From: Pleodorina starrii
Taxonomy: Eukaryota > Chlorophyta > Chlorophyceae > Chlamydomonadales > Volvocaceae
Direction: 5' to 3'
Length of the DNA: 64,000 bases
NCBI GenBank assembly: GCA_030267565.1
Contig: BRXU01000008.1
Span: 1,178,001-1,242,000 of the forward strand
Part shown: in pieces, positions 36,001 through 50,568 of the stretch
Layout of the letters: each line of letters begins with the position of its first letter
Numbering within the stretch: the first letter of the stretch is position 1
Made by a program: the position numbers and the translations under genes
The notes under the pieces: model-generated
Seen by the model: only the letters and a program-made list of their open reading frames with translations
Told to the model about the DNA's origin: nothing
The model's database searches: none

Positions 36001-38918
36001 GTGCCAAGGCGGCGGCGGCGGCGGGCCGGCACAGGCGGCGGGGCGCAGGGCTGTGCATGAGGAAGCGTGTGCCAGCAGCTCACACAACATACACGGTAGC
36101 TCCGAAGCCGCCGCAGCCGCAGCCGCAGCTGCGGCACGGGCCCCTCCGCGCTCCCTCCGGCGCCCCCATCTGCGGGCCCGCCTAACACGTGGCGTGTGCA
36201 CGACACATCACCCCGCGTGTGCACGGCATACTGTACCTGGAGCTGATCCTCCCGCACGAGATTCTCGTCGTGTTGGTTTCGGAGGGTACGGAAGCTCCGC
36301 GCGATGCTGGCCGTCAGGCCCGCGGCGCGCGCGGCGCGCTTCCACCGCGACAGCGCCGAACCCGCTGTGCCGCCGCAGCCGCTGTCTGATCCGCCGCACC
36401 ACGCACCGCCGCCGCTGCCGCCGCTGCCAGGCGGCGGGAGGCTTCTGCTGCAGAGGTCGTCCGCAGAGAAGGGCCTTACGGCGGACTTTTTGGTACTGAA
36501 GTGATGCTGGCGTTGGTTTGAAGCTTGCCGGGATGGCGACGAAGCCGGCGGCGCGCCGCAGGTCATCGTGGCTTCGCCGCCGCCGCCGCTGCCGCCGCCG
36601 CCGTTGGCCTGGCCCGCGGCCGCGTGCGCATCGCCGGCTGCCATCGCCACCGCGGCGGCGACGTCAAGCACGCCGGGGACGCTGCGGTCCCTGCTGGCGT
36701 TGGAGCTCCTCGCGCCGAGCTGCGACACTTTGCGGGAGCCGTGCACGCTGCCGGCGGCCCGAGAGAAGCGGCGGCTGGCGCCGCCGCCGTTGGGGGTCAT
36801 CACCCAACCGCTTGGGAGCCCCTGCGCCACATCGCCGGCCGCCACCGGCTCCCCGCCGGCCAAGGAGCTGGCGGCGGCGGCGGCGGCGGCTTCGCCGCCG
36901 CCGCCCCTGGTGCCGCCGCCGCCGCCTGCGGCGGCGGCAGCGGCCGCTGCGTGCGTCTCCGCCGCCGCCAGCGGGTTCCCGTCGATGACCAAGAGGTGGT
37001 CGACGGGCACCTGAGTGGAGGTGTTGAAGGGCCGCAGTGCCGCGAGGGAGACGTTGCTGGCGCCGGCGGGGCACTCCACTTGAAGTGGCTGCTGCTCTTG
37101 CGGTAGCTGCTGCTGCTGCTGCTGGGGCTGCTGCTGCTGCTGCTGCTGCTGTTGTAGCAGCGCCGCCGACAGCCGGCCTTGCGCGTTAGACGCCGTCGGA
37201 GCAGAAGCGCCGTCAAGAAAGCCGGTTGTGGAGCTACGCGCGCCGCCGGCGCCCGCGCCGCCGGCCAGGGTCTCGTGCGTGCTTAGGACGCCGGCCTTGC
37301 TGCTGCGCTTCTCCTCAACGTTGCCGCCCGATTTGCCGAACATGCTCGACAGAAGCCACGAGCCCGCGCCCTGGTGGTGCTTGCTGAGCTGATGTCTGGC
37401 GCTTCCGCTGGCCACCAGAGAATCGTGCGGGTCCGGCCCCGCACCCGCCCCCGCCGCGGCGGCGCTGCTGCCCAAGCCCAGATGACTCTGCGCGCCGTTG
37501 TACGATGCCAACGTGGCGGCGCCGCTGGGCATCAGGGTGCTGGCGCTGCCGCCACCGTCGCCGCTGAGAGGGGACGTCGCGCCGCCGCCGCCGCCGCCGC
37601 CGCCGACGGCCTCGGCGCTTGGGACGGCGCCGCAGAGCGATGCGGTGTCGTCATCGTTGGGCAGGACAGAAACCACCGTCGGCACCATGCCGTTGATCTG
37701 CTGACGGCCGGCGGCGCTGGGCACGACATGCAGGAACATAGGGCCCGCCAGCACCCGCGAGCCAGCGCCGCCGCTGCCGGCGCCGGTCTCTGACGGCGAC
37801 GTGCCGCTGAGAAGCCCCGGCAGCGCGCCGGGGCCGAAGAACACCATCGCCGCCTCAGCGCCGTCGCCGTCGGGGCCGCCGCTGGCCGCCGGCGCGCGCA
37901 TGAGCAGCGGCGGCAGGAGCACCTGAGAGCTTGTGCACAGGCTGACGGCGGCGGCGGCGGCGAGGTACGGCGACCCGGGGCTGATGCCTCCGCCGCCTCC
38001 GCCCTGCTGCACCGCCGCCGTCGCGGGGAAGAGCGAGTGTCCGCCAAACGGCGGCGTCGGTGACGCAGCCCGGGATTCGCCCTGCGCCAGGAGGGGATCC
38101 CAGGCCAGGACATCGTCATAGCACCCGCCGCCGCCGCCGCCGCCTCCAGCCCCAGTCCCGGCCCTGCCGTCGTAACCCCAGCCCACCGCGCCCGGGGAAC
38201 CCCCAGACAATGGCAGCGATGGGATAAGATGCTCTGGCTGCTGCTGCTGTTGTTGCTGTTGCTGCTGCTGCCGCCGGCCGGCGCTCAGGGGGCGTTCATC
38301 CTGGAGTCTCAGCTGGGTGCGGCTGCCGCCGTGGGGGCCAGGGCTCGGAAGAAGCTCCGGCCACCGCTGCAGCTGCTGCTGCTGCTGCTGGGGTTGCGGT
38401 TGCGGCAGCAGCTGTTGCTGCTGGGGTTGAGGCTGGGATGCGAACTTGTGCAGCCGGTATGGGCCTTGCTGGCCGCTCTGTCGCTCCGGGGTCAGCGCGG
38501 GAGAGTACTGCTGCTGCTGCTGCGGCGGCGGCGGCGGCGGCCCGGACTCCGGCGGGCGGGGCGGGAGGGTGATGGAGCGGGGGAGCGTGGAGCTGGCCCG
38601 GGCGGGGATGGGGCTCTCGCCCCTGGAGGGCAGTCCCATGGGTCGGCCGGCGGCCTGTGGGCCGCCGCCGGAGGTGAGGACGTTGCCCAAGGGCGGCGTG
38701 GGGTCGGGGACGCGTGATGCAGAGGCCATGGCGGGGGTGGGTGAAGCGGTGGCGGTGGCGGTGACCTGGGGGTGCGTGTGGGGGCGTGTGGGTGCGAGGC
38801 GGGAGAGGCGAGAGGCAGTGAGGGGGAGGGGTTGCAGGGGCGGCTGGAGACGCGGGGGCGAGATGCGGGGGAGGAGTTGGCGAAGGAGAAGAGATGGAGC
38901 CCCTGAAGGCGGCAGCAT
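30073..38918 (-). CDS. Protein kinase with long disordered N-terminus
   Basis: Transfers phosphate from ATP to protein Ser/Thr (or Tyr) residues. All key elements are visible: glycine loop EIGAGSFARV; ATP-binding Lys in VAVKRI (35095-35093); helix-C Glu in FIQEAQLL; catalytic HRDIKLDN (Asp 33503-33501); DLG in place of DFG (Asp 32955-32953); MAPEVY; DCFSFAVLLYE; and RPDMATVARELW. The style resembles TKL kinases. Exons: 38918-36237, 35737-35654, 35104-34998, 34202-33797, 33635-about 33310 (end unresolved), 32982-32909, 31195-31082, 30759-30655, 30294-30073. Phases fit except around the DLG exon, where a small exon is probably missing. The ~890-residue N-terminus is Ser/Gly/Ala/Gln-rich with poly-Gln. 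About 100 extra residues sit in the N-lobe between HIVKYIGLG and VYIVEEFLGGGTLK. The chain ends in ACCCVVS, so the cysteines could carry lipid. The start could instead be the ATG at 38729, which has a better context. Confidence 0.85.
31195..32909 (-). other. Large kinase intron, probably hiding a small exon
   Basis: The 1.7 kb between the DLG exon and the APE exon contains the part of the activation loop not otherwise found. The donor cat|gtgagc leaves phase 2 while the next exon starts in phase 0, so an exon with length 1 mod 3 is expected here. I could not place it. The rest is CAC/CA-rich and GTAC-rich sequence with no other feature. Confidence 0.4.
35388..35464. repeat. 17-bp tandem repeat in kinase intron
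   Basis: Five copies of cacacrgggactaaggc in the intron between exons 35737-35654 and 35104-34998. Confidence 0.85.
36237..38918 (-). other. Disordered N-terminal exon of the kinase
   Basis: One uninterrupted 894-codon exon rich in poly-Gln (coded mainly by CAG), Gly, Ala, Ser and Pro. It ends in a more ordered stretch (SIARSFRTLRNQHDENLVREDQLQ) that runs straight into the glycine loop after splicing. A donor ctccag|gtacag marks its end. No domain recognised. Confidence 0.75.
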
Positions 38919-43107
<4,189 letters not shown>

Positions 43108-43450
43108 GCAACTGGCTGGAGCAGCAGCAGGGTGCTAGAAAGGGCGACTTTGTGCGGCTTTAGGTGGTGGAGGGGTTGGCTGGCACCAAGCAGCAGCAAG
43201 GGCATCAGGAGCAGCACCAGCCGGAGGGGGAGGAGGAGCAGCCGCTGGTTATATACTTCCTCCTAGAAGCTAGTTAAGATCTAAGCTTCTAGGCGGAAGT
43301 ACATAACCAGCGGCTGCTCCTCCTCCCCCTCCGGCTGGTGCTGCTGCTGGTGCCCTTACTGCTGCTGGGCGGCAGCAGTCGACCCCTCCACCACCTAAAA
43401 CCGCACGAAGTCGCCCTTTTCAGCACCCTGCTGCTGCTCCAGCCAGTTGC
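43108..43450. repeat. Large inverted repeat (fold-back)
   Basis: The left arm, 43108-43270, and the right arm, 43284-43450, are reverse complements over roughly 165 bp with a few differences and small indels, around a 13-bp centre. Each arm holds the same 3' coding end (NWLEQQQGA, KGDFVR and a stop), one on each strand. This is an inverted duplication of the end of the interrupted gene next to it. Confidence 0.8.
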
Positions 43451-43888
43451 CCAGGTTGATGATGTGCCATGTGGGCACCTGATCGCCATTGCGTGGTTGT
43501 CTTGTTCACATTCTCGCTGCTGACCAGCTCGGCATCCTGCAGGTCATAGCTCCCCCTGATTGCTGCTGCCCGTGGGTCCGTCAGCACCTTGATGTGCTTG
43601 CCAGGCTGTCTGGCAGTGGCGGCCCCAAGCATCCCCTCCATCTGGAAGAAGGGGACTTGCAGGTGTGCGCGGAGGTGGAGGTCACTTTTCTTGAGGTGCA
43701 CCCTGCAGCAATATCTCGCTGCCACAGCACCATCAGCCACAACGACCTTGCGGCCGCTGGGCAAGATGCATGGTGACACGCAGCTTGTCACCATCCTTGA
43801 CCCCAAGGTCGTCCTTGAGATACTTCACGCTGCCAGCAGCCAGACAGAAGCTTTCTCCCTTCGACCATAAAGTTAAATTGTACCTCTG
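43405..43888 (-). pseudogene. Downstream half of an interrupted coding region
   Basis: On the minus strand the sequence below the retrotransposon's left target-site copy continues the frame of the right flank: RYNLTLWSKGESFCLAAGSV, then YLKDDLGVKDGDKLRV. It then appears to need two frame changes: a frame with VHLKKSDLHLRAHLQVPFF, then one with TWHIINLGNWLEQQQ and FVRF before a stop near 43405. The G-x-SF and L-x-x-GD pattern recalls plant B3-type DNA-binding folds, but this is a guess. The frameshifts suggest it was already decaying, or that introns were missed. Confidence 0.4.
43873..43888. repeat. Left target-site duplication of the retrotransposon
   Basis: ttaaattgtacctctg, repeated exactly at 55660-55675. 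The first one or two bases could belong to the element's ATT tail in the right copy. Confidence 0.85.
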
Positions 43889-44014
43889 AGTTATGCTTGC
43901 TCCGAGAATCGCAGTCGGCCAGTTTGAACGTGATATATACTATAAACATACCGATAATACAAGTAATACACTATCATAGCGTCCAGCATAACGGCGAACT
44001 GCGGAAATTCGAAA

Positions 44015-46150
44015 ATGGTAAGTCAGCGAAAGGTGAGGTGCAAGAGCGCATTCTACTGCGTTCTGTTAAGCCTAACACTCTGCAGGCTGACAATAGCGTT
44101 CTGTGAGTGTCTGGCTCCGGAAGCGAGGTTTCCCGTGGCGTCCCTGCACCCCCCCTCGTCAATCGACGAACGGGCACGTACGTGCGGGGACGCGCCACAT
44201 ATGGGATGCGCTATACGGAGGGCTCACGAAAAGAAGGCTGGAATTACTCGGATTTCAGCAGCGGCGACAAACGCCCAGCTGACGCTGTCGATTACTCAAA
44301 TCGGAGGAGCCCAGACTCCGCTCTCGACTGCGACCATGTATGAGGTCGTTAAGACTTACTCTAATGTTTTAGAGTTGGCTCGTAACGGTTCGGCCAAGGG
44401 CCTGAGGATGGACTCCAGCCAGGTCACCATTTCCCAGGCCTCCAGCCAGGTCACCATACCCGTCGCAACAGCCGGTTACAATGATAATTGGACAATATTA
44501 GGTAATCGGAATGGCGACGAGCTCAGCCAGGGTCTCCAGCCCATCGGAAGTTTCGGCAGCACCGCGAGCACGCTTAACGGCAGAAGCGTGCCTTGGACAG
44601 AAGCAGACATTTATCCTTCATTTATAAGGCGGTATAGAGACAGAATCTCTGTGCCATCAGCTCCGGACATTGTCGACGCAACCTCAGCAGAGGTAGACGT
44701 GACAAGAAGCGCCAATATAAGTGATCATTGCCACTATCATAACTACCTCTTTGTGAGATACGTGACAAACGCAACCTACGAAAGGGCGCCTGAAACATAT
44801 CACTCCTACCGAGGGGCAGTTCCCGAGTGCGACCACCAGACAGGCAATCGCAGCTTAATAATAACCAGATGCAGCACAAGCATGGTCATGGGATCATGTC
44901 AAAGCTACGAAGGCAGGAACGTCGGAGACCTAAGTAATGGGCAGGCGACCGACTCGGTAGCCAACAAAAGCCACAACAGGTCAAAAAGAGGAACATGGGG
45001 GCAACTTATTAGACCCATCAAGCAACCGGTCAATAGTACGGAAGCAATCCAAAGAATACCGGAACACGAACGACCTGACGTAGACGTACATCACCGAAGC
45101 ACTACCAGCGGCACGGCCACTCCCATCTTTATATCTTTCCCCCAGCCGTGCACCACCTGGCAGGGTGCACTACGAATATTGAAAAACCTCTCGGCGGGCA
45201 CAGCATACACCATGGCCACCATCGTGTGGCTAGTCCGCAACACCGGGCTGCTGACCGCGAAGATAGCCCTGTTGGCGACGGATCTGACCCTCCACCTCGC
45301 GGCATCCGTATCCTATGCGACTGTCGACACCATTGCTGTCGGCTGCGCGCTAGGCTGCGCCTACCTGGCCTACGCGTGGGGCGGCAACCTTGCCCGGCGA
45401 ACATGCAACGTAGTGAAACGGACATTCACCGTCAAGGGGAGCGCGATTCGAACGCTGTCCGAATGGCGACAGGGCTGGTACTGCACCCTCCTCCTTCCGT
45501 ACACTCTGATCCCTGGAGCGCTTGCAGTCTCACTCCCCCCATTGACTGAGGCGGTCTGGCTCGTGCTAGGGGCCCTGACACTCTATGGGCTGGCATACGT
45601 TGTTACAGTTCTCATAGTTATACCGGCAGGAGCAACATCCGTGAAGGCAATCTTGCATGCTACACTTGTCACCCGCTCGAAAATCCGAAAGGTACAGAAC
45701 TCCCCAGGCCTCTACGCGCGGGCAGCAACGTCTCTCCTGGCCCTAGCGTCGCTGTGCTGGCTACTTGCTACAGCCGAGGCACACGTGCCAAACCTGACCA
45801 TGGCAACCCCCATCGTTACCCCTGGGCTCCAAGCGGTGCCACTCGCGGCGCGCCACACGCGGTACCTACTCACCGCCTGCGCCGCAGTGGGACTCACCAC
45901 GGCCCACCTCAACGCAACGCTCGACCCGTCCAGCAGCATACTAGCACTTCTCGCCCTGGCCATCTGGAACCTCCCCCACCCACGCACCTGCAACCGCGGG
46001 CGCGCCAGCGATGAACCCGCACCACATATACCAAAAACCCCCGGCAAAGCACCTGAGCACAGCCCGTGCTGCGCTAACCCCGAATACGCGCCCTGCGCTG
46101 GCCAAACCGATAGACCCGCCAAGAGAACAAGGACCGCCGGGAACCGCGGC
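44015..46150 (+). other. Secretory / multi-membrane-span module of the Dualen ORF
   Basis: Codons 1-712. An N-terminal hydrophobic stretch (SAFYCVLLSLTLC and on), then a soluble part with sequons at residues 124, 158, 234, 252, 278, 317, 321, 340 and 391, and a dibasic RSKR site. Hydrophobic helices follow around 397-430, 432-455, 512-540, 568-588 and 608-650. The pattern is that of a secreted or membrane-anchored glycoprotein precursor. No homology to a known family is claimed. Whether the protein enters the secretory pathway is inference from composition only. Confidence 0.5.
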
Positions 46151-46216
46151 GAGGGCCACGTGCCAAGGCCACCCGCAGACATCACTTGGCCACCGCCCGA
46201 TCCCGCTGCGCCTGGC

Positions 46217-46759
46217 GCACCCCTGTACCACGAAAAGCAGCAAAGACTGCTATGTATGATACACTCCATCAACAACCTGCTTGGGGGGTCGTACATCGAC
46301 CCCGAGCACATTCTCAGCTACTGCCGAGCAATGCAAGCACACATGGCGGCTTGGAGACTCACCGGGGCGCTTGCCATCTGGAACGCGGCACACCGCCCCG
46401 GCGAAGGTCTGTTCTCTACGATAGTGGTGAACCACTACCTCCGCCACAGCGTACGGCTGCAAGACCCCGGTGGCATACCCATTGGTGACGCCCACATCGC
46501 TAGTGTGAGCTGCCAACATGCGGGGCAAACCGTTACCCTGACACGAAACATGAACATAAACACGGTTGTGTCACTCCTGCCGGCACATGCCCGAAACTGG
46601 GGATTCATTGTTCACCTCAACGGACATGCCGTGGCAGTCAAGAAACAGGGCGAATGCTGGTACATTATCGACTCCCAGTACGACAGCACACAACTGATCA
46701 ACCCCGAAGAGCCGCTCTGGCCTCGGGGGGAGGGGGCGGTCTATTGCCTCCACCTCCGC
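46217..46759 (+). other. Josephin-like cysteine protease domain
   Basis: PLYHEKQQRLLCMIHSINN resembles the start of Josephin deubiquitinases, with the Cys at 46253-46255. VHLNGHAVAVKK carries the His (46625-46627). Fifteen residues on, in CWYIIDSQ, an Asp (46670-46672) sits where ataxin-3-type Josephins have Asn. The spacing His+15 is the same. A cysteine protease is reported for Dualen; assigning it to the Josephin class is from the motifs seen here. Confidence 0.65.
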
Positions 46760-48561
46760 CCGAACCACGAAGGGATCGCTACCCATACAGACCTGAGGGA
46801 AGTCAAACTCCCGGAGGACTGGGCCCTGCCCCCAGGCGGGACCCAGCAACCGACACAGCCGCCCCCGGAAACACACACCGGAAACCCCCCAATGGACGGC
46901 ACCCAGCAAGATGCACCCACCGACCAGTCACCCCCGAGCCCGGAACCCATGGACACCGACGACCGTGAAAGACGAGCGACGACGGATCACCCAGCGACTG
47001 AACCCATGCGCATGGGTCCGGACCCCGACGGGCGCGACCCGGACGGGCCTCCAGCACCCAACCCCCTCTGTCCAACCCAGCCACCGGAAACCCAGGTTCC
47101 CGTAGAGGCGGCAGAAGGCGCACCAGATCACCGTGCCACCAACGTAGAAGCGGCACGACGCACGACCGGCGCTTGTGCCGAAGTGCGACATGCCGCCCCG
47201 CGTGTTCACCACGACCCGATGGCACGCCGACTCAACCATGCGGCGGAGCGCGCCACAGCAGTGGTACAGCACGACGCAGCTCCCCGCACGGCGACAGCCG
47301 CGAGAAAACGTAGGAAGATCGGGCCAGTACCTCACACGCATACGATCCTATACCACCTGCTACGCAACCAAGGCCTACCCATCCGGCAAAGGGAAACCGG
47401 CAGGGAAGCCACAGACGTTAACCAAAATGCAGGGGCCCAGCCCCTTGACCCGGCGTGCCTGGACGCCACGCCCAGCGCGCCCCAAACACAACCCGCCAGG
47501 GACCAGTCAGCCCGCGAACGCGCCGCAGAACCACCCCCCGCCGGCAGGCCCCAACCTGCCCATCAGCCCAAAAAGCAGCAACAAAGTATCGGGCGATACA
47601 TGCAGCCCAAGACACCGAGGGCAATAGCGCACACCTCACCCGATAAGCAGCCGCCGCCGGCCGCCGCAGACCCAAACCCCCCGACACCGGGCGCCCCGCA
47701 GTCCGGGCACCTCAAAGTCCTCACGATGAACACACGGGGCCTACAGGGCCACCGCGAGGGAATCGCACACATGCTAGACGAACATAAGCCAGACGTCATA
47801 GTCCTGACCGAGACCAAGCTTAGCGCGCACAACCGACGAGGCATTGTCAGTGTCAAACAGGCCCTCCGGCCATACCAGACATACATGAGCAACCGTCCCC
47901 ACCCGGAGCACAACAAGACGCGTGAAGCGGGTGTCATTGTTGGGGTGGCGGAACGCTTCAGCGGCCAAGGCAGCGCGAATATAGAGCCCGTCCCTCAGAG
48001 CCTTGAGGGCTACATCGGACACGTGCGCATCAAAACCCCAGGCAGCATCCCCCTACACGTGCTGGGGGTTTACTGCCCGGCGGACCCCTCGATCCGGCAA
48101 GCGATATACGAGTACGGACAAATCGCCGCCACACAGGCCAGCGCCAAGGGGGAGCACCTCATCATGGCGGGCGACTGGAACGCAACACTCCATCCTAGCG
48201 ACCGGTCCACGGGCACATGCCACCCGGCAGACCGGGCGCACCGTAGCTTCTCGAGCAGCGCGAACCTAAACCCCGTCGTTACCCCGCGGCGTACCTACAC
48301 CTACACGCAGACACAGCTGGGCCACGATACTCACCACAGCCGGATAGATGACGTCCTGCTAGCCGCCCACACCGGAGCGGCAGCAGACAAGGAGGGCACG
48401 GTGTACGAACAAGTGTACGAATGCGGAGGAAACTTCGACCATAAACCCCTATGCACGTTCATCCCGCTGGCGGGTATTCGTCTCCTTCCAGCGCCCGCGG
48501 CTCAAGCCGCGGTTGACCACGCGGCTAGCTCATGGAGTCGCATACAACTTCCAATCCTTAA

Positions 48562-48564
48562 GAA

Positions 48565-48656
<92 letters not shown>

Positions 48657-48694
48657 AATTTAGTGCCCTAACTCTCAGGCACTCCTAGGGGATC
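48562..48694 (-). mobile_element. Short 5'-truncated retroinsertion with (CTTT)n tail
   Basis: A 133-bp insert flanked by an 11-bp duplication, ccaatccttaa (48551-48561 and 48695-48705). Read on the minus strand it is about 35 bp of unique sequence followed by a (CTTT)n tail of about 95 bp, the layout of a heavily 5'-truncated LINE or SINE. Insert plus duplication is 144 bp, a multiple of three, so it keeps phase but brings in a TAG at 48686. It splits the Dualen frame between the APE and reverse-transcriptase regions. Confidence 0.75.
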
Positions 48695-50284
48695 CCAATC
48701 CTTAAAGAGAGTAAAACCCGGGCGCACATGGAGATGGAAGCGACGCTCACTTCTGAAATCGCCCACCTGCTAAGCGCTCTACACCCGGCGTGTGAAGCCA
48801 TCGGACACGTCGCTAAACAGCTGGAACGTGCCTCCAGTAAGGAAGAGGCACGAGCACTTCTGGCTAACCTGCGCAACCACGATACCGTCCGGGCAACGGA
48901 CGTCACTACCCTCAGCCATGAACTAGGCGACCTGCTCGACCGATGTCTAGGGATACTGGAATCTCACTGTCAACAGAAACCCCCCTGCACGGGGAAGCTG
49001 CATGCGCGACGTGGCATCGGCAGGCGCCTCGCCAGGCTGCACAACGACCACAAAACCATGAAAGATAATCTCGCAAAAGCCCTGCGCACGGACCCCCAGG
49101 AGCAAGGGGCACCTACACTAACGGAGGGTCAAGCCAATGGCACGACGCCCCCCCATCTGGCCACGGCGCCCCCAGGCACCAGCGGCACAACGGAACGGGC
49201 AACACCCGAGCGCAGCGCCGCCACTCAGCATGCCGCCACTGAGCGCGAAGAACCAGACGCAACCCGCACCCTGCGTGCGGCCATTAAAGCGACCGGAGGG
49301 GAAATCGCCAAGCTTGCTCGAGAGATTCGCGCAACTAACGCACGCAAGGCAAAGAAAAGCTTCCAGCGGCTACTAACCAAAAAGCCCCGGCACGCGCACA
49401 GACAGGTCCTTGAACCCGATGACCAGCCCCGCGGAATTGCTGCCATCCGACACCCAACCGATGGACGACTGTGCACCGATTCCAAAAACATACTTGATGC
49501 GCTTCACACGCACTTCGCCCTTCTTGCGAGACCCGTCTCCGGCCCACGAACGGGAAAGTACCTCCCAAACGAAGTCCCCCGAAACTATCCCTGGACCAGA
49601 CCGGGCGCGCAAGACCCGCTTAGAGAAGGGTTGGCCAAGTGGGAAGACGCCCCCCCATCACTCCTCCCGGGTGTACTAGATCCACACAACTTCCGCACGT
49701 CTATAGACCACCTCGCGAGAAACAAGGCCCCAGGCCCCGACGGGATACCCAACGAACTTCTACAAACACTACCCGCCGACCTCCAGACCGCCATCCACCA
49801 GCTCATTACGGTCATGTGGGTGAAGGCCGAAATCCCCACACACTGGACGAAATCCGACACGGTCCTTATCCCCAAGAAGGGCGACCCGCTCCTCATCAAG
49901 AACAAAAGGCCCATCGCCCTGGCTAACACAATTTACAAGCTGTACACCAGCCACATCACGCTGAACATCGTACTCTACAGTGAGCAAGCGCACATCTTTA
50001 CGGAAGCTCAGGAGGGCTACCTCAGGCAACGCAACACCGAGCGCCAACTCCAAAACGTGCTACACGCAATCGAGGACGCGGGCCTCACCAGCCGCGACCT
50101 CTTCCTTTTATACATCGACTTCACGTCTGCGTTTAACACGATCGATCACGACAAGCTGCTCATGATCATGTACGACCTGGGCTACCCGGACGACCTGATC
50201 GAAGTGGTAGCTAACCTATACTCACGGGCCACCACGCGCATCCGGACAGAGCACGGCTGCACAGCGGACATAGACATCGAATGA
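48695..50284 (+). pseudogene. Dualen ORF, part 2: N-terminal half of reverse transcriptase
   Basis: The frame resumes after the insert; the first ATG is at 48728. An Ala/Arg/Glu-rich linker leads into reverse-transcriptase motifs: NKAPGPDGIPNELL, LIPKKGDPLL, NKRPIALANTIYKLY, EAQEGYLRQR and LLYIDFTSAFNTIDHDKL, with the first catalytic Asp at 50116-50118. The frame ends at a TGA (50282-50284) exactly at the second insertion. The rest of the enzyme follows from 50569. Confidence 0.85.
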
Positions 50285-50562
50285 CATGGAGACCCCCGGC
50301 TACCGCTGGGTGTGAGATTATGGCTAGCTGCTACGAGTGGAGTTGGTGGCCGAGTTGATTGGCCAGGATTCACACGTTTGAGTGGTGGCGATCGCTGAAC
50401 CCTCTGTCTCGGTGGTAGATTGGGTGAATGGATGAGGTCCGCCCTAGGAGGCAGAGCTATCCCAGTTGTCCAATGAGGATCGTCTGGAAGGTTCTGTGGT
50501 GCGGATGGTGCCCAGAGGAGAATGGGGCCATACCGTACAACTGTAACAATCTCTCTCTCTCA
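50282..50562. mobile_element. 281-bp unclassified insertion inside the reverse transcriptase
   Basis: The conserved palm sequence is cut between ADIDIE and RGTIQGD. The extra DNA is bounded by a 6-bp direct repeat, atcgaa (50276-50281 and 50563-50568). It lacks clear terminal inverted repeats and its right end is a (CT)n run after tgtaacaat. It has no GT..AG ends at the break, so it is not a spliceosomal intron there. It shifts the frame (287 bp added) and introduces stops. Likely a small non-autonomous element. Confidence 0.65.
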
Positions 50563-50568
50563 ATCGAA

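Larger units (their letters stand above)
44015..48688 (+). pseudogene. Dualen ORF, part 1: membrane module, Josephin-like protease, APE endonuclease
   Basis: 1,557 codons from an ATG. Residues 11-30 are hydrophobic, like a signal peptide. Residues about 31-395 carry about nine N-x-S/T sequons and a basic RSKR at 322-325. Several hydrophobic spans follow between about 397 and 650. A Josephin-like cysteine protease occupies about 735-915 (Cys747, His871, Asp886). After ~300 Pro-rich residues comes a complete APE endonuclease (MNTRGL, VIVLTETKL, MAGDWNATL, SRIDDVL, NFDHKPL) from about 47705 to 48480. The frame then enters an inserted (GAAA)n tract and stops at TAG 48686-48688 inside that insert. 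The insert is the cause of the stop; downstream the same frame resumes. The ATG is followed by gtaagt, so a splice at the start cannot be excluded. Confidence 0.8.

Noticed and set aside
48562..48658. Lys/Glu/Arg repeat as a real nuclear-localisation tail of the endonuclease
   Set aside because: It is the tail of an inserted element with its own 11-bp target duplication.
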